From Roseivirga sp. UBA7431 (GTDB lineage: Bacteria; Bacteroidota; Bacteroidia; Cytophagales; Cyclobacteriaceae), in the NCBI GenBank assembly GCA_002477595.1, contig DLQN01000084.1:1-15004 (forward strand): a stretch of 15,004 nt of DNA, written 5' to 3'. Positions 14,520-15,004 of the stretch are shown here, piece by piece (the stretch's first letter is position 1; each line of letters opens with the position of its first letter). The translations under genes were made by a program, and so were the position numbers. The notes beneath the pieces were generated by a model. The model was not told the origin of the DNA and made no database searches. It saw only the letters and a list, made by a program, of their open reading frames with translations.

Positions 14520-14541
14520 AAAAAGTCCTCGGAAGAGGACT
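14520..14541 (-). terminator. Intrinsic terminator after the DivIC/FtsB gene
   Basis: On the minus strand AGTCCTC pairs perfectly with GAGGACT across a TTCC loop, and a run of T follows (the run of A at 14520-14524 on plus). It begins 17 bases after the stop at 14558 and ends about 15 bases before the start of the outer-membrane gene on the same strand. Confidence 0.88.
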
Positions 14542-14557
14542 ATATATCTTGATTTTT

Positions 14558-14857
14558 TTAGTCTTCGGTGACTATTATGTACAAATCTTCAGACGGCTTC
14601 TTCATTAGATAATTCTCTCTGGCGAACTTCTCTAACAATTCCGTATTTGTACTGAGCTCTTCTTTGTCCTTTAAGACTTGTACTTTTTTCTGAATGTAAA
14701 AGTCCTTTTGAGCTTCAAGCCCCTTTAACTTTTGCGTCATTTTTATTTGAGAAGTGAAATCGTTGGAGTCAACAAAGAGCATCCATACAATAAAGAATGT
14801 CCCGAACAGGAAATAGTAGTTCTTAAAGAATTTTGGAATCTTGGTGAAAGGATTCAT
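14558..14857 (-). CDS. DivIC/FtsB-type septum formation initiator
   Basis: From ATG at 14857 the product is 99 aa, typical for this small cell-division protein of the FtsL-FtsB-FtsQ type complex. The frame stays open to a TTG at 14893, but those 12 extra residues are unlike the family, so I chose the ATG. Residues 13-29 form one transmembrane helix (YYFLFGTFFIVWMLFVD). Residues 35-68 are rich in Lys, Gln and Leu and look like a coiled coil. LEKFARENYLMKKPSEDLYII near the end is the conserved DivIC signature (quoted here at 75-95, key residues Arg80, Tyr83, Pro88 and Glu90). The short cytoplasmic N-terminus gives the usual N-in, C-out topology. Confidence 0.88.
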   Translation of the reverse strand: MNPFTKIPKFFKNYYFLFGTFFIVWMLFVDSNDFTSQIKMTQKLKGLEAQKDFYIQKKVQVLKDKEELSTNTELLEKFARENYLMKKPSEDLYIIVTED

Positions 14858-14904
14858 ACCATAAAAGTAATCAACTTTTATCCAAGATTCCAAAAAGAGT
14901 GATG

Positions 14905-15004
14905 CTAGTTATTCTGAGCACCTCCATCCACCCATGCAAGGATGGTGGCAATTTCCGTATCAGACAACGCAGGTGAACTAGCAGGTGGCATAGTTCTACC
15001 TGCT
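14905..15004 (-). CDS. Class I cytochrome c domain protein, C-terminal end (runs off right edge)
   Basis: The minus strand is open from the right edge to TAG at 14905-14907 and encodes the last 32 residues. They include GRTMPPASSPALSD followed by TEIATILAWVDGGA. The MPP supplies a plausible haem-ligand Met, and the LSDxEIxxIxxWVxxGA helix is typical of the last helix of small c-type cytochrome domains of the cytochrome c or planctomycete type. The CxxCH haem-binding site would lie outside the window. What precedes it, a single domain or a larger fusion, cannot be seen. Confidence 0.75.
   Translation of the reverse strand, partial: AGRTMPPASSPALSDTEIATILAWVDGGAQNN

Noticed and set aside
14858-14893. 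TTG start extending the DivIC/FtsB protein by 12 residues
   Set aside because: ATG at 14857 gives the usual length and a normal short cytoplasmic N-terminus.

Overview
The window looks like chromosomal DNA from a free-living member of the Bacteroidota, probably order Cytophagales. This rests on protein style and signals, not on a database search. It carries DAHP synthase/chorismate mutase type II fusions, a DivIC/FtsB protein and a proline dehydrogenase of Bacteroidota type. Several gene starts are preceded by TAnnTTTG-like -7 elements, and Shine-Dalgarno sequences are weak. Gene density is high. I saw no mobile element, CRISPR array, tRNA or rRNA.

Region 1 (1-391, minus) is the N-terminal part of a proline dehydrogenase that leaves the left edge. 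Region 2 (474-5652, plus) is an aromatic amino acid cluster: DAHP synthase/chorismate mutase copy 1, a short ACT-less prephenate dehydratase-like protein, an intergenic attenuator, DAHP synthase/chorismate mutase copy 2, aroB and an aroA that starts with TTG. It supplies the first, second and sixth steps to chorismate, the chorismate to prephenate step, and possibly prephenate to phenylpyruvate.

The most interesting element is at 2176-2303, where no ordinary gene would be called. It is a 24-codon leader reading frame (GTG start) with eight consecutive Tyr/Phe codons. A strong intrinsic terminator follows and ends 11 bases before the second DAHP synthase start. A protector hairpin, an antiterminator and the terminator can be drawn as mutually exclusive structures in the right places for classic ribosome-mediated attenuation. 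The predicted logic is that low charged tRNA-Tyr or tRNA-Phe stalls the ribosome, the antiterminator forms, and copy 2-aroB-aroA are transcribed. Copy 1 has no such element.

Region 3 (5748-8352, plus) holds an MsbA-type ABC half-transporter, a 311-base non-coding stretch with a strong terminator, and a small exported protein resembling the DUF1036 pattern. Region 4 (8353-11786, minus) is a very tight operon: acyl-CoA (probably propionyl-CoA) carboxylase beta subunit, M42 aminopeptidase, then a BtuF-like metal/corrinoid-binding protein with no signal peptide. Region 5 (11926-13949, plus) has a Ppx/GppA phosphatase and a type-2 malate/lactate dehydrogenase. Region 6 (13939-15004, minus) has the tail of a c-type cytochrome, a DivIC/FtsB division protein, a terminator, and a small outer-membrane beta-barrel-like protein whose 3' end overlaps the dehydrogenase gene by 11 bases.
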